A stretch of DNA of 64,000 nucleotides, taken from assembly GCF_003628505.1 (NCBI RefSeq), contig NZ_RBZP01000008.1, forward strand, positions 1 through 64,000. The letters are read 5' to 3'. Positions 56,955 through 64,000 of the stretch are shown one piece after another. The DNA is from Oceanobacillus halophilus. Its GTDB lineage: Bacteria; Bacillota; Bacilli; Bacillales; Amphibacillaceae. The notes under the pieces were generated by a model. It searched no databases and had not been told where the DNA came from. It was given only the letters and a program-made list of their open reading frames with translations. Each line of letters starts with the position of its first letter. The first letter of the stretch is position 1. The translations under genes were made by a program, and so were the position numbers.

Positions 56955-58334
56955 TTATTTCCCTAAGCAAAATTGTGAAAATAACTGATCAATTAGGCTA
57001 TCACTTGCTGTATCGCCTATGATTTCCCCTAGAAATTCCCACGTTCTAGTTACATCAATCTGTACTATATCCATCGGCATACCAAGTTCAATACCTTCCA
57101 TAGCGTCCTCTAATGCTTGTTTGGCTTGATTGAGAAGCTGAATATGTCTTACATTCGACACATAGGTTAAGTCGCCTGAATCAATATCTCCAGAAAAGAA
57201 GGTATTTGCTATTGCCTTCTCTAATTCATCAACACCTTCTTCTTGTAATAAGGAAGTTGTAATAATTGGTCTGTCTTCAGCTAGTTCGTTCACTCTGTCT
57301 AGATCTAATTTTTGTTCTAAATCTGTTTTATTTACAATGACAATGTATTCAAGGCCCTTCACTGCTTCAAATAATTTGACGTCTTCTTTGTTTAATTCAT
57401 CATTATAATTCAAAACAAATAATATTAAATCTGATTCTTTTAATACTTGCCTTGATCGTTCTACTCCAATTTTTTCTACTATATCTTCTGTCTCTCGAAT
57501 TCCGGCTGTGTCGACTAATCGTAGCGGCACCCCTCTAACATTTACATACTCTTCTATAATATCTCGTGTTGTTCCAGGTATCTCTGTTACAATCGCTTTG
57601 TTTTCTTGTACAAGTGTATTCATTAAGGAAGATTTTCCAACATTAGGTCTCCCAATTATTGCGGTTCCTATGCCTTCACGTAATATTTTTCCCTGCTTCG
57701 CTACTTGCAGGAGTTGCTCAATTTCTCCATGGACTTCTCTTGTTTTCGTTCGCATGACTTCATGCGACATTTCTTCTACATCATCATATTCCGGGTAATC
57801 GATATTTACTTCCACATGGGCAACCGTTTCTAATAAATCCTGTCTTAAGCGTTGGATTAATCCAGAAAGTCTACCATCCATTTGTTTTAAAGCAACATTC
57901 ATTGCTTTATCCGTTTTAGCACGTATTAAATCCATTACTGCTTCTGCCTGTGATAAATCAATACGACCATTTAGAAAAGCTCGTTTCGTAAATTCACCAG
58001 GTTCAGCAAGTCTAGCACCTTTGGTTAGTAAAATTTCTAATACCCGATTTACTGCAACCATTCCACCATGGCAATTTATTTCAACTACATCTTCCCGTGT
58101 AAATGTCTTCGGCGCACGCATGACAGAAACCATTACCTCATCCGCAATTTCCTGAGTCTGTGGATCAATAATCTTCCCATAATTAATAGTGTGCGAATCC
58201 ACTTCCTGCAAATTTTTCCCCTTGAATACTTCTGATGTTAACTGTATTGCTTTTGTACCGCTCAATCTAACAATTGCTATAGCCCCTTCACCAATCGGGG
58301 TTGAAATGGCGGTTATCGTATCTGTTTCCATCAT
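56955..58334 (-). CDS. mnmE: tRNA modification GTPase MnmE
   Basis: A 459-residue potassium-activated GTPase that works with MnmG on U34. N-terminal folate-binding domain (about 1-120, [22 protein letters not shown]), helical domain, inserted G domain (G1 [10 protein letters not shown]3 DTAGI, G4 NKTD) and the C-terminal motif CLGK with the conserved cysteine. I start at 58334 after GGAGGTG with 6-bp spacing; the longer frame begins inside the ribosome site. Confidence 0.97.
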   Translation of the reverse strand: MMETDTITAISTPIGEGAIAIVRLSGTKAIQLTSEVFKGKNLQEVDSHTINYGKIIDPQTQEIADEVMVSVMRAPKTFTREDVVEINCHGGMVAVNRVLEILLTKGARLAEPGEFTKRAFLNGRIDLSQAEAVMDLIRAKTDKAMNVALKQMDGRLSGLIQRLRQDLLETVAHVEVNIDYPEYDDVEEMSHEVMRTKTREVHGEIEQLLQVAKQGKILREGIGTAIIGRPNVGKSSLMNTLVQENKAIVTEIPGTTRDIIEEYVNVRGVPLRLVDTAGIRETEDIVEKIGVERSRQVLKESDLILFVLNYNDELNKEDVKLFEAVKGLEYIVIVNKTDLEQKLDLDRVNELAEDRPIITTSLLQEEGVDELEKAIANTFFSGDIDSGDLTYVSNVRHIQLLNQAKQALEDAMEGIELGMPMDIVQIDVTRTWEFLGEIIGDTASDSLIDQLFSQFCLGK

Positions 58335-58432
58335 CCCGTTCACCTCCAACATTATTCCTGACTCTATCTATCTGAACTTAAAATTATAGTCACTAACATA
58401 TTAGGATATCATAATTCTAATCAAAAATAAAA

Positions 58433-58486
58433 TTATCCACAACTATTTTTATTTGATTAAAAAGGGAATTATCAACATGTGGATAA
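58433..58486. promoter_or_regulatory. DnaA-box pair upstream of mnmE
   Basis: Exact boxes lie at 58433-58441 (TTATCCACA) and 58478-58486 (TGTGGATAA, the complement), 45 bp apart and about 100 bp before mnmE. A TTATCAACA sequence follows near 58519. It could regulate the mnmE unit or titrate DnaA. Confidence 0.72.
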
Positions 58487-58601
58487 GCCTTAGCCATTAC
58501 AAAAAAGTTCCTTGTTCAACTTATCAACAGGATTCTTTCATTATGATTGTTAGTAATATCATAAGCAAAATTAACTTTAATTAATATTTAGATGAATGCC
58601 A

Positions 58602-58629
58602 AAAAGTCTCGCTTAGTAACGAGACTTTT
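58602..58629 (-). terminator. Terminator of the SASP gene
   Basis: A perfect 10-bp stem AAAAGTCTCG/CGAGACTTTT with an 8-nt loop, 5 bp past the stop. Confidence 0.9.
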
Positions 58630-58634
58630 AGAAG

Positions 58635-58883
58635 TTACTTATTGAGTTCGTTTTTCGCCATTTGAACTAGTTCCTTCACCATGCTACCACCTATATTTCC
58701 ACCAATTTTACCAGCATCTTTTGCTTTAATTTCTCCATTATAGCCCTTATGAAAATCTATTCCCTGTTCATTTGCTATTTCGTATTTGGTCTCTTCCGGA
58801 TTATTCGTATTAGTAATCCTTGCTTTTAACTGGTCCAGACCATTACGGGCTTCCGGAACTAAAATTTTATTTTTCCTTGCCAT
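58635..58883 (-). CDS. Small acid-soluble spore protein, alpha/beta type
   Basis: An 82-residue DNA-coating spore protein. The GPR protease site reads KYEIANEQGI (consensus KxEIAxExG), and the C-terminal DNA-binding part GKIGGNIGGSMVKELVQMA is typical. It protects forespore DNA and is degraded at germination. It is longer than usual at the N-terminus. Probable sigma G control is known for the family; I did not identify the promoter. Confidence 0.93.
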   Translation of the reverse strand: MARKNKILVPEARNGLDQLKARITNTNNPEETKYEIANEQGIDFHKGYNGEIKAKDAGKIGGNIGGSMVKELVQMAKNELNK

Positions 58884-58922
58884 AAACTCACCTTGATCCC
58901 TATTATCAATTATTGATTCAAA

Positions 58923-59141
58923 TTATCGTTTTCTTGGTATATTTTCTTCCTGACTGTTATCATCACGCTGGTTTGTATGATCTGCTTCTCTATCGGCTGT
59001 ACCTTCCATGTACGTATCTGATACTTGTTCATGTGTTACAGCCATACCTTTTGAAAGTTGGTCATCACTATAATAATCTGAATATTGATAGGTTTTTTCC
59101 GCTACTGTTTTTGCCTTCCCGCTATTTTTTTTAAGCATCAT
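58923..59141 (-). CDS. Small DUF4025 (YozQ-like) protein
   Basis: A 72-residue hydrophilic protein with the conserved block LSKGMAVTHEQVSDTYMEGT (about residues 30-49), found in YozQ-type small proteins of spore formers. Function unknown. I start at 59141 after AAGGGAG with 4-5-bp spacing to a double ATG. Followed by the SASP gene 39 bp later, so co-expression in sporulation is possible. Confidence 0.7.
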   Translation of the reverse strand: MMLKKNSGKAKTVAEKTYQYSDYYSDDQLSKGMAVTHEQVSDTYMEGTADREADHTNQRDDNSQEENIPRKR

Positions 59142-59160
59142 TATTACTCCCTTCATACCT

Positions 59161-59421
59161 TTAATTTTTTAGAGATTGCATAATATCACCGATATCTCGT
59201 AATAACAGGTCAATCTCATCCTTTTGTATTAAAATAGGCATTTGATCATTTACTGTTATCATGCAGGTATCGTTTTGATTATTTAAATACTGGTATAGAT
59301 CTGATAACTGTTTTTTGGATAAAACAGATCCCGTTTGAAGACTTTTTACTTCTGTGAGGTAAAAGTTGTCATTTCCCTGGTCAAACTCACCAGCAAAGAC
59401 ACCACCCGTAAACTGATTCAT
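59161..59421 (-). CDS. Hypothetical 86-residue protein
   Basis: A soluble protein without recognised motifs: MNQFTGGVFAGEFDQGNDNF at the start, a SKKQLSDLYQYLNN helix in the middle and an acidic/hydrophobic C-terminal helix. Good ribosome site AAGGAG before the start and a 19-bp gap to the next gene. Probably the first gene of a three-gene unit with the YozQ-like and SASP genes. I do not recognise it. Confidence 0.65.
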   Translation of the reverse strand: MNQFTGGVFAGEFDQGNDNFYLTEVKSLQTGSVLSKKQLSDLYQYLNNQNDTCMITVNDQMPILIQKDEIDLLLRDIGDIMQSLKN

Positions 59422-59552
59422 TCATAAAACTCCTTATAGCCAATTTATTATGCTTAGTATGGATTATCCATCCTATTACATTCACTATTGGCGAAAGGAA
59501 TTTGCTATTAATTTGTACTAAAAAGGGGATTTTAAACAAAGTTCTTTTCTTA

Positions 59553-60065
59553 AGGCTCTTTGCGTGTATTTTGATGCTTTTTTTATGCCGCAGTAGATGG
59601 AAATTATTGATCTATTTAATTAAGAATAGTGTAGCTCTCGCTCGCACTTATGATTAACTTGTGCGAAAACTCGCTCCGGCAGAATACTTCGCTTTCCGCG
59701 GGCACGGCCTCAGCCTCCTCGCGGAAAAAGCGCCGCTGCGGGGTCTTCAGACTCGTGCTTTTCCCGCAGGAGTCTTCGTATTCTGCCTCCGCTATGTTAC
59801 ATAAGCTGGATATTCTTATAGCCAAAGCCCATAATGTCACGTTTTGGGATAGCTGTTCCTCATAAAAAATCTTTCCAGATAAAATCAAGTAGAGCAGACA
59901 CTTAGCGGAGGAAATACACGGAGACTCCTGCGGGAAGAAGAGCATCGATGAGACTGCTGAGTGCGTCAGCACGAAGGAGGCTCATCAGCTCCCCGCGGAA
60001 AGCGAAGTGTATTTCCGTAGCGGGTGCTAAGCACTATTCTGAATTAAAGATATCAACAGTCTATA
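59553..60065. repeat. Intergenic element I, near-identical to element H
   Basis: Left GGCTCTTTGCGTGTATT (59553), then GATGGAAATTATTG at 59596 from where the sequence runs in step with element H to 60065. Two substitutions are visible in 470 bp: A for T in CGCAGGAGTC, and C for T in ATAGCCAAAG. Outside 59596-60065 similarity drops. It separates the small spore genes from jag. Confidence 0.93.
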
Positions 60066-60118
60066 CAATAAATGAAATAAATATAAATAAAACTTATTAA
60101 AAACAGCTTTCAGCAACA

Positions 60119-60150
60119 AAAAAACCTTGGAGTATCTCCAAGGTTTTTTT
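60119..60150 (-). terminator. Terminator of the rpmH-rnpA-spoIIIJ-jag operon
   Basis: A perfect 14-bp stem AAAAAACCTTGGAG/CTCCAAGGTTTTTT with a 3-nt loop, 4 bp past the jag stop. Confidence 0.95.
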
Positions 60151-60153
60151 ATC

Positions 60154-60768
60154 TTATGGTTGAATAACGATATGGCGATGTGGTTCTTCACCATCAGAAT
60201 AAGTGGAAATTTTAGGGTTACCCTGTAATGCACTATGGATGATTTTTCTTTCAAACGCTGGCATTGGTTCTAATGCCACCGGTTTGTTAAGATGAATTGC
60301 TTTATCTGCCATTTTTAATGCTAATGAGTCTAAAGTTTCTTTTCTTCGACCACGGTAACCTTCCGCATCTAATGTTACGGTATAATAGGTTTCACTATTT
60401 TTGTTAATAGCTAAATGGGTTAGATATTGTAATGCATTTAATGTTTGTCCACGTTTTCCAATTAATATCGCAATATTTTTGCCGCTCAGTTCATAAGTAA
60501 CATGTTTTCCATCGACATTTGTTGATATGTCAACATCCATGTTCATATTTGTTGTAATCTGCTTAATGAACTTTTCTGTTTCTAAAACAGGATCTTGGAC
60601 AATAGATACTTTCACAACTGCTGGTTTAGAACCAAATAAACCAAGTAAACCTTTTTTTCCTTCATCAATAATGGTTATTTCTACTTGGTCTCTCGTGGTG
60701 TTTAACTGCTCTAGTGCTGATTGGACCGCTTCATCAACTGTATGCCCACTAGCAGTTATTTCTCTCAC
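60154..60768 (-). CDS. jag: Jag (KhpB-type), SpoIIIJ-associated RNA-binding protein
   Basis: A 204-residue protein with a Jag-N domain (about 1-50), a KH-type domain (about 85-150, [20 protein letters not shown]) and an R3H domain (about 150-204, ending [14 protein letters not shown]). R3H residues R..IH are present ([12 protein letters not shown]). Overlaps the end of spoIIIJ by 4 bp. Jag-like proteins bind RNA and modulate division and wall synthesis in Firmicutes. Confidence 0.95.
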   Translation of the reverse strand: MREITASGHTVDEAVQSALEQLNTTRDQVEITIIDEGKKGLLGLFGSKPAVVKVSIVQDPVLETEKFIKQITTNMNMDVDISTNVDGKHVTYELSGKNIAILIGKRGQTLNALQYLTHLAINKNSETYYTVTLDAEGYRGRRKETLDSLALKMADKAIHLNKPVALEPMPAFERKIIHSALQGNPKISTYSDGEEPHRHIVIQP

Positions 60769-61544
60769 TTTTTAACTCCTCCATTTTCGTTATTGCTCAT
60801 CATTGGCTTATTAATGAGAAGTGTTTGAGCAACCATAAAGATATTACCTGTTACCCAATACAAGGCTAATGCTGCTGGGAAGAAGAAAGCCATAACCCCG
60901 ATCATGATAGGCATCATGTATAACATCATCTTCATTTGCATAGCAATTTGCGGGTTTGCATTTGCTGATGTATTTGTTGACATCATTAGTTTTTGTTGCA
61001 AGAACGTAAAACCGGCTGTTAGTAGTGGCAAGATATAATCTGGAGAACCTAATTCAAACCATAAGAAGCTATAGTTACTAATTTCCCCAGTTCTTACAAT
61101 AGCATGGTACATTGCAATTAATATTGGCATTTGTACAAAAATCGGCAAACACCCTGCTAATGGGTTTACATTGTGTTCCTGCATTACTTTCATTGTTTCC
61201 TGTTGAAGCTTTTGTTGTGTATTTGCATCTTTTGAGCTATATTTTTCTTGAATTTCTTTTAATTTCGGTTGAACTTCCTGCATTGCTCTTGAACTTTTTA
61301 TCTGTTTAATACTTAAAGGTAAAATGATCAAACGTAAAATAACTGTCACAATTATAATAGAAAGTCCATAACTGTTATTAAAAATTTCAGCAATTTTAAT
61401 GATTACCCATGAAAGCGGATAAACAAAAACAGTGTTCCAAACTCCTTCGCTTTCTGACGTGATTGGTTGATCTACTTCTGTACATCCTGAAAGCAGTAAG
61501 GCTGCGCCAATCAATGCCAGAAGTAATAGATACTTCTTACGCAA
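60765..61544 (-). CDS. spoIIIJ: YidC-type membrane insertase SpoIIIJ (OxaA1)
   Basis: A 259-residue lipoprotein insertase with lipobox LLSGC (Cys21) and five hydrophobic segments. The hydrophilic groove arginine sits in [22 protein letters not shown] (about residues 64-85); [15 protein letters not shown] is the conserved second block. Needed for membrane protein insertion and sigma G activity in the forespore. Ends in an ATGA overlap with jag. Confidence 0.96.
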   Translation of the reverse strand: MRKKYLLLLALIGAALLLSGCTEVDQPITSESEGVWNTVFVYPLSWVIIKIAEIFNNSYGLSIIIVTVILRLIILPLSIKQIKSSRAMQEVQPKLKEIQEKYSSKDANTQQKLQQETMKVMQEHNVNPLAGCLPIFVQMPILIAMYHAIVRTGEISNYSFLWFELGSPDYILPLLTAGFTFLQQKLMMSTNTSANANPQIAMQMKMMLYMMPIMIGVMAFFFPAALALYWVTGNIFMVAQTLLINKPMMSNNENGGVKK

Positions 61545-61615
61545 TTTATTTCCTCCTTAAATTCAGAGCCTAAATGTAACCCAATAGCTATTTTATCTTA
61601 TAAATGGATATGTTT

Positions 61616-61969
61616 CTATTTTGAGCTTATATTCTTTAATAGTTTTTGCTTATATAACAGATGATTTAAACTTTTCTTCACTGCTTCATATTCCATATTT
61701 TTGGTTTGATTCCTAGCAATAATAACAATATCATGTGGATATTTAATATTATCTTCTAGCTCTTGAAAAGCTTGTCGTAAATAACGTTTGATTCGATTTC
61801 TTGTTACAGCATTCCCTATTTTTTTCCCAACAGACAGACCAATCCGAAAATGATCTTGTCCAGGTTTTTCTAAATAATATATAACAAGCTGACGGTTAGC
61901 AAAAGATTTCCCTTTCCGAAACACGAATTGAAAATCTTCATTTTTTTTAATTCGAAATCTTTTTTTCAT
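61616..61969 (-). CDS. rnpA: Ribonuclease P protein component
   Basis: A 117-residue basic protein that helps the RNase P RNA to mature tRNA 5' ends. The family signature [13 protein letters not shown] (about residues 60-72) and the start [20 protein letters not shown] are clear. It follows rpmH after 146 bp with a terminator between, and precedes spoIIIJ by 71 bp. Confidence 0.96.
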   Translation of the reverse strand: MKKRFRIKKNEDFQFVFRKGKSFANRQLVIYYLEKPGQDHFRIGLSVGKKIGNAVTRNRIKRYLRQAFQELEDNIKYPHDIVIIARNQTKNMEYEAVKKSLNHLLYKQKLLKNISSK

Positions 61970-62095
61970 CTTATATCACCTATCTAACACTTAAGCTTGT
62001 TAAGTAACAGTAGCTATCATGCACTATACCATTTATTGCATTTGTAAATCATTATGGATAGTTTCTCATTTTAACAAATCATTTATGTAAAAAAA

Positions 62096-62115
62096 ACCAC
62101 TGACTTAACAGTGGC
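62096..62115 (-). terminator. Hairpin between rpmH and rnpA
   Basis: A perfect 7-bp stem (CCACTG/CAGTGG plus one more pair) with a 6-nt loop starts one base after the rpmH stop and is followed by TTTTTTTTAC on the minus strand. It would attenuate rnpA expression relative to rpmH. Confidence 0.8.
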
Positions 62116-62250
62116 CTATGCAGATAATACTTTTCTTCCTTTATTGCGACGACGAGCTAAAACTTTGCGTCCGTTTTTTGAACTCATGCGCGCGCGGAAA
62201 CCGTGTACTTTTTTACGTTTACGATTATTTGGTTGGTAAGTTCTTTTCAT
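62116..62250 (-). CDS. rpmH: Ribosomal protein bL34
   Basis: A 44-residue, highly basic large-subunit protein, [20 protein letters not shown] at the start and [12 protein letters not shown] at the end, with every family position in place. Start after AAGGGAGGTGCAAGATAA, positions 62251-62268. First gene of the rpmH-rnpA-spoIIIJ-jag unit; divergent from dnaA. Confidence 0.97.
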   Translation of the reverse strand: MKRTYQPNNRKRKKVHGFRARMSSKNGRKVLARRRNKGRKVLSA

Positions 62251-62326
62251 TTATCTTGCACCTCCCTAAGGGAAACTTCAGTATCTAAAATTGTTTGTAA
62301 AACTTATCAATTAGACAGTCTTTGTA

Positions 62327-62356
62327 ATTATACGTAATAGATGTGCATTTTGTCAA
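62327..62356 (-). promoter_or_regulatory. Sigma-A promoter of rpmH
   Basis: On the minus strand TTGACA, an 18-bp spacer and TATAAT, both hexamers perfect, about 77 bp before rpmH. Confidence 0.88.
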
Positions 62357-62488
62357 CTTCATTTTCTGCAAAACAATCATATGCGATAGAAAATAACCTC
62401 GTAATAAAATTTGATGTTTGTCTTTTACTTTTTTAAAGGAGCTTTACTAACATATTGTTGTTACCTATGACTTTACCTTAGAGTCTGG

Positions 62489-62536
62489 AGTTTCTATCAA
62501 CTACAAACGTCAAAAGCAACAAACTATACGAAAAGA
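62489..62536. repeat. Solo end of the intergenic element family
   Basis: Read on the minus strand this is TCTTTTCGTATAGTTTG, GTTGCTTTTGACG and GTTGATAGAAACTC, the left end of elements D and F, with no core or second end beside it. It lies between the rpmH promoter and the oriC boxes. Confidence 0.75.
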
Positions 62537-62658
62537 TACTTTTAAAACTTTTCATCCACCGTTATCACTTCCAAAATTCAGCTTACAAAAATAAAATCTT
62601 AAATGTTTTCCTATGAAAAAATTTTTTTCCATCCTTACCTCTAATTAAACTAAATACT

Positions 62659-62997
62659 TTATCCACACCACCTGTAAATAACAATTTCGACATCATTCTT
62701 CTATCCACAACCATTATCGACAGGAAAATCACAAAATATAGTAGTGTGGACAAAAAATATGTACAAGCAGTAGACTTTGTGGATAAGTGTCGAAAAACCA
62801 TTGCACTATCAGTTTTTTTTTGATATTATATTAATGTTTTCACTTGTGGAAAACCAAAACAAGAATTGACTTATGCACAGATTGTGGATAAACTGTGGAT
62901 AGTTGTTCACACCTATATATATAACTTTTTCAACAACTATGTGGATAACGTATATAACTATCTTTAACCTTCATTATACTTATATTATCTATCCACA
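62659..62997. promoter_or_regulatory. oriC: oriC DnaA-box array upstream of dnaA
   Basis: Exact TTATCCACA boxes (either strand) lie at 62659, 62778, 62883 and 62940, and TTATGCACA at 62871. One-mismatch boxes lie at 62701, 62745, 62845, 62894 and 62989. The array ends about 115 bp before dnaA, as in the upstream part of Bacillus oriC, with AT-rich runs (AATAATAATAATAAT near 63015) after it. The second part of oriC would lie beyond dnaA, outside the window. Confidence 0.95.
62866..62894 (+). promoter_or_regulatory. Possible dnaA promoter overlapped by DnaA boxes
   Basis: TTGACT, a 17-bp spacer and TAAACT at 62889-62894. DnaA boxes at 62871 and 62883 lie inside it, which fits the known DnaA autorepression. 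The -10 is weak, so this is tentative. Confidence 0.45.
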
Positions 62998-63111
62998 TAC
63001 AATAATTCCTCTAAAATAATAATAATAATCTTATCCAACATGCCTTTCTATCATTTTCAACGAATGGAGGGAGGCTTTTTCTGTCATTTATTGAAAGGAG
63101 TGAAAACCGTA

Positions 63112-64000
63112 TTGGAAAATATTGAGGAGCTGTGGGTTGCTACATTAGAAAAGATAGAAGAAAAAATAAGCAAACCTAGCTTTGACACTTGGTTAAAAAA
63201 TACAAAAGCTGAAGCGCTAGACAAAAATACGTTAGTTATTTCAGCTCCAAATGAGTTTGCTCGTGATTGGTTAGAAAACCAATATACGGATCTGATTTCT
63301 GATATTATTGGCGAAATTACTGGTTCTCGATTAAATACAAAATTTATAATTCCCGACACAACTCCAGATATAGAAGATACAAAGCCTGTTCCAAAACCAA
63401 AGGAAACTTCTGATACAAATGAATTTCCAAAAACAATGCTAAATTCAAAATATACATTTGATACTTTTGTTATTGGTGCAGGGAATCGATTTGCTCACGC
63501 AGCCTCTCTAGCTGTAGCAGAGGCCCCAGCAAAAGCATATAATCCTCTATTTATCTATGGAGGAGTTGGTTTAGGTAAAACCCACTTAATGCATGCAATT
63601 GGGCATTATGTATTAGAGCATAATCCAAAAGCAAAAGTAGTTTATATTACATCTGAGAAATTTACGAATGAATTCATTAACGCCATTATGGAAAATAAAA
63701 CAACAAATTTTCGTAATAAATATAGAAATGTAGATGTCCTTTTAATAGATGATATTCAATTTATTGCTGGAAAAGAATCAACTCAGGAAGAATTTTTCCA
63801 TACGTTTAATACATTACATGAGGAAAGTAAACAGATTATCATTTCTAGTGATCGTCCACCTAAAGAAATACCTACATTAGAAGACAGATTACGGTCTCGT
63901 TTTGAATGGGGATTAATAACGGATATTACACCGCCAGATTTAGAAACACGAATTGCAATTTTAAACAAAAAAGCAAAAGCAGAAGGATTAGATATTCCAA
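63112..64000 (+). CDS. dnaA: Replication initiator DnaA (5' part, cut by the window edge)
   Basis: The first 296 residues of DnaA. Domain I (about 1-85; [20 protein letters not shown] at the start, [10 protein letters not shown] next), a linker (about 86-110) and the AAA+ domain III with Walker [16 protein letters not shown] and Walker [17 protein letters not shown] is the likely start: AAAGGAG lies 11 bp before it, and the following residues align with B. subtilis MENILDLW. A GTG four codons upstream sits too near the ribosome site. The frame stays open to the window end. Confidence 0.97.
   Translation, partial: MENIEELWVATLEKIEEKISKPSFDTWLKNTKAEALDKNTLVISAPNEFARDWLENQYTDLISDIIGEITGSRLNTKFIIPDTTPDIEDTKPVPKPKETSDTNEFPKTMLNSKYTFDTFVIGAGNRFAHAASLAVAEAPAKAYNPLFIYGGVGLGKTHLMHAIGHYVLEHNPKAKVVYITSEKFTNEFINAIMENKTTNFRNKYRNVDVLLIDDIQFIAGKESTQEEFFHTFNTLHEESKQIIISSDRPPKEIPTLEDRLRSRFEWGLITDITPPDLETRIAILNKKAKAEGLDIP

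Noticed and set aside
1-64000. tRNA or rRNA genes, prophage, intact insertion sequence
   Set aside because: I found no cloverleaf, rRNA segment, phage gene or transposase frame anywhere in the window.

Overview
This is a low-GC Firmicute chromosome segment from a spore-forming, probably halotolerant or alkaliphilic member of the Bacillaceae, of the Oceanobacillus/Virgibacillus kind. That placement is inferred from protein similarity and gene order, not from a search. The window ends inside dnaA and holds the conserved left flank of a Bacillus-type origin: rpmH, rnpA, spoIIIJ, jag, mnmE, mnmG, rsmG, noc, soj (parA), spo0J (parB), ychF, rpsF-ssb-rpsR, yybS-gdpP-rplI, dnaC, purA, walR-walK-yycH-yycI-walJ-htrA and rlmH. 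Spore genes (yyaC, an alpha/beta SASP, cdaS, spoIIIJ) support an endospore former.

Layout. 1-7.5 kb is accessory: a 21-bp tandem array, an IsdG-type haem oxygenase, a YitT protein, BrnQ, a long non-coding locus that looks like a large structured RNA (about 3690-4440), and a LysR regulator divergent from a CofE-like ligase. 7.5-12 kb holds a polar amino acid ABC operon, an MFS exporter and rlmH. 12-21.7 kb holds a CorC-type membrane protein, a TraB protein, PBP4, a Nudix protein, a phosphatase, an ABC exporter and a DoxX protein. 21.8-31 kb is the Wal cell-wall two-component operon with its HtrA protease and a LysM/M23 peptidase next door. 31-44 kb covers purA, sppA and an RDD protein, cdaS, the replicative helicase, the L9/GdpP operon and the S6-SSB-S18 operon. 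44-58 kb covers ychF, spore and membrane genes, the ParAB/Noc segregation and occlusion system with three parS-like sites, and the tRNA U34 modification enzymes MnmG/MnmE. 58-64 kb holds small spore-type genes, jag-spoIIIJ-rnpA-rpmH, the DnaA-box array of oriC and the start of dnaA.

Cell-cycle functions cluster here. ParA/ParB/parS and Noc act beside oriC. DnaA boxes lie at oriC and also in two remote groups at 21.7 and 58.4 kb. CdaS (makes c-di-AMP) and GdpP (degrades it) lie within 5 kb. WalRK couples wall metabolism to growth.

The two most striking non-coding features are the roughly 745-nt structured RNA candidate, with a promoter, many perfect helices and a strong terminator, and a family of intergenic elements. 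These elements have inverted ends (GGCTCTTTTC, then GTTGATAGAAA) and GC-rich palindromic cores. At least a dozen members or remnants sit between genes, two of them almost identical over 470 bp. Two 21-bp repeat arrays carry the same GTTGATA core as the element ends.
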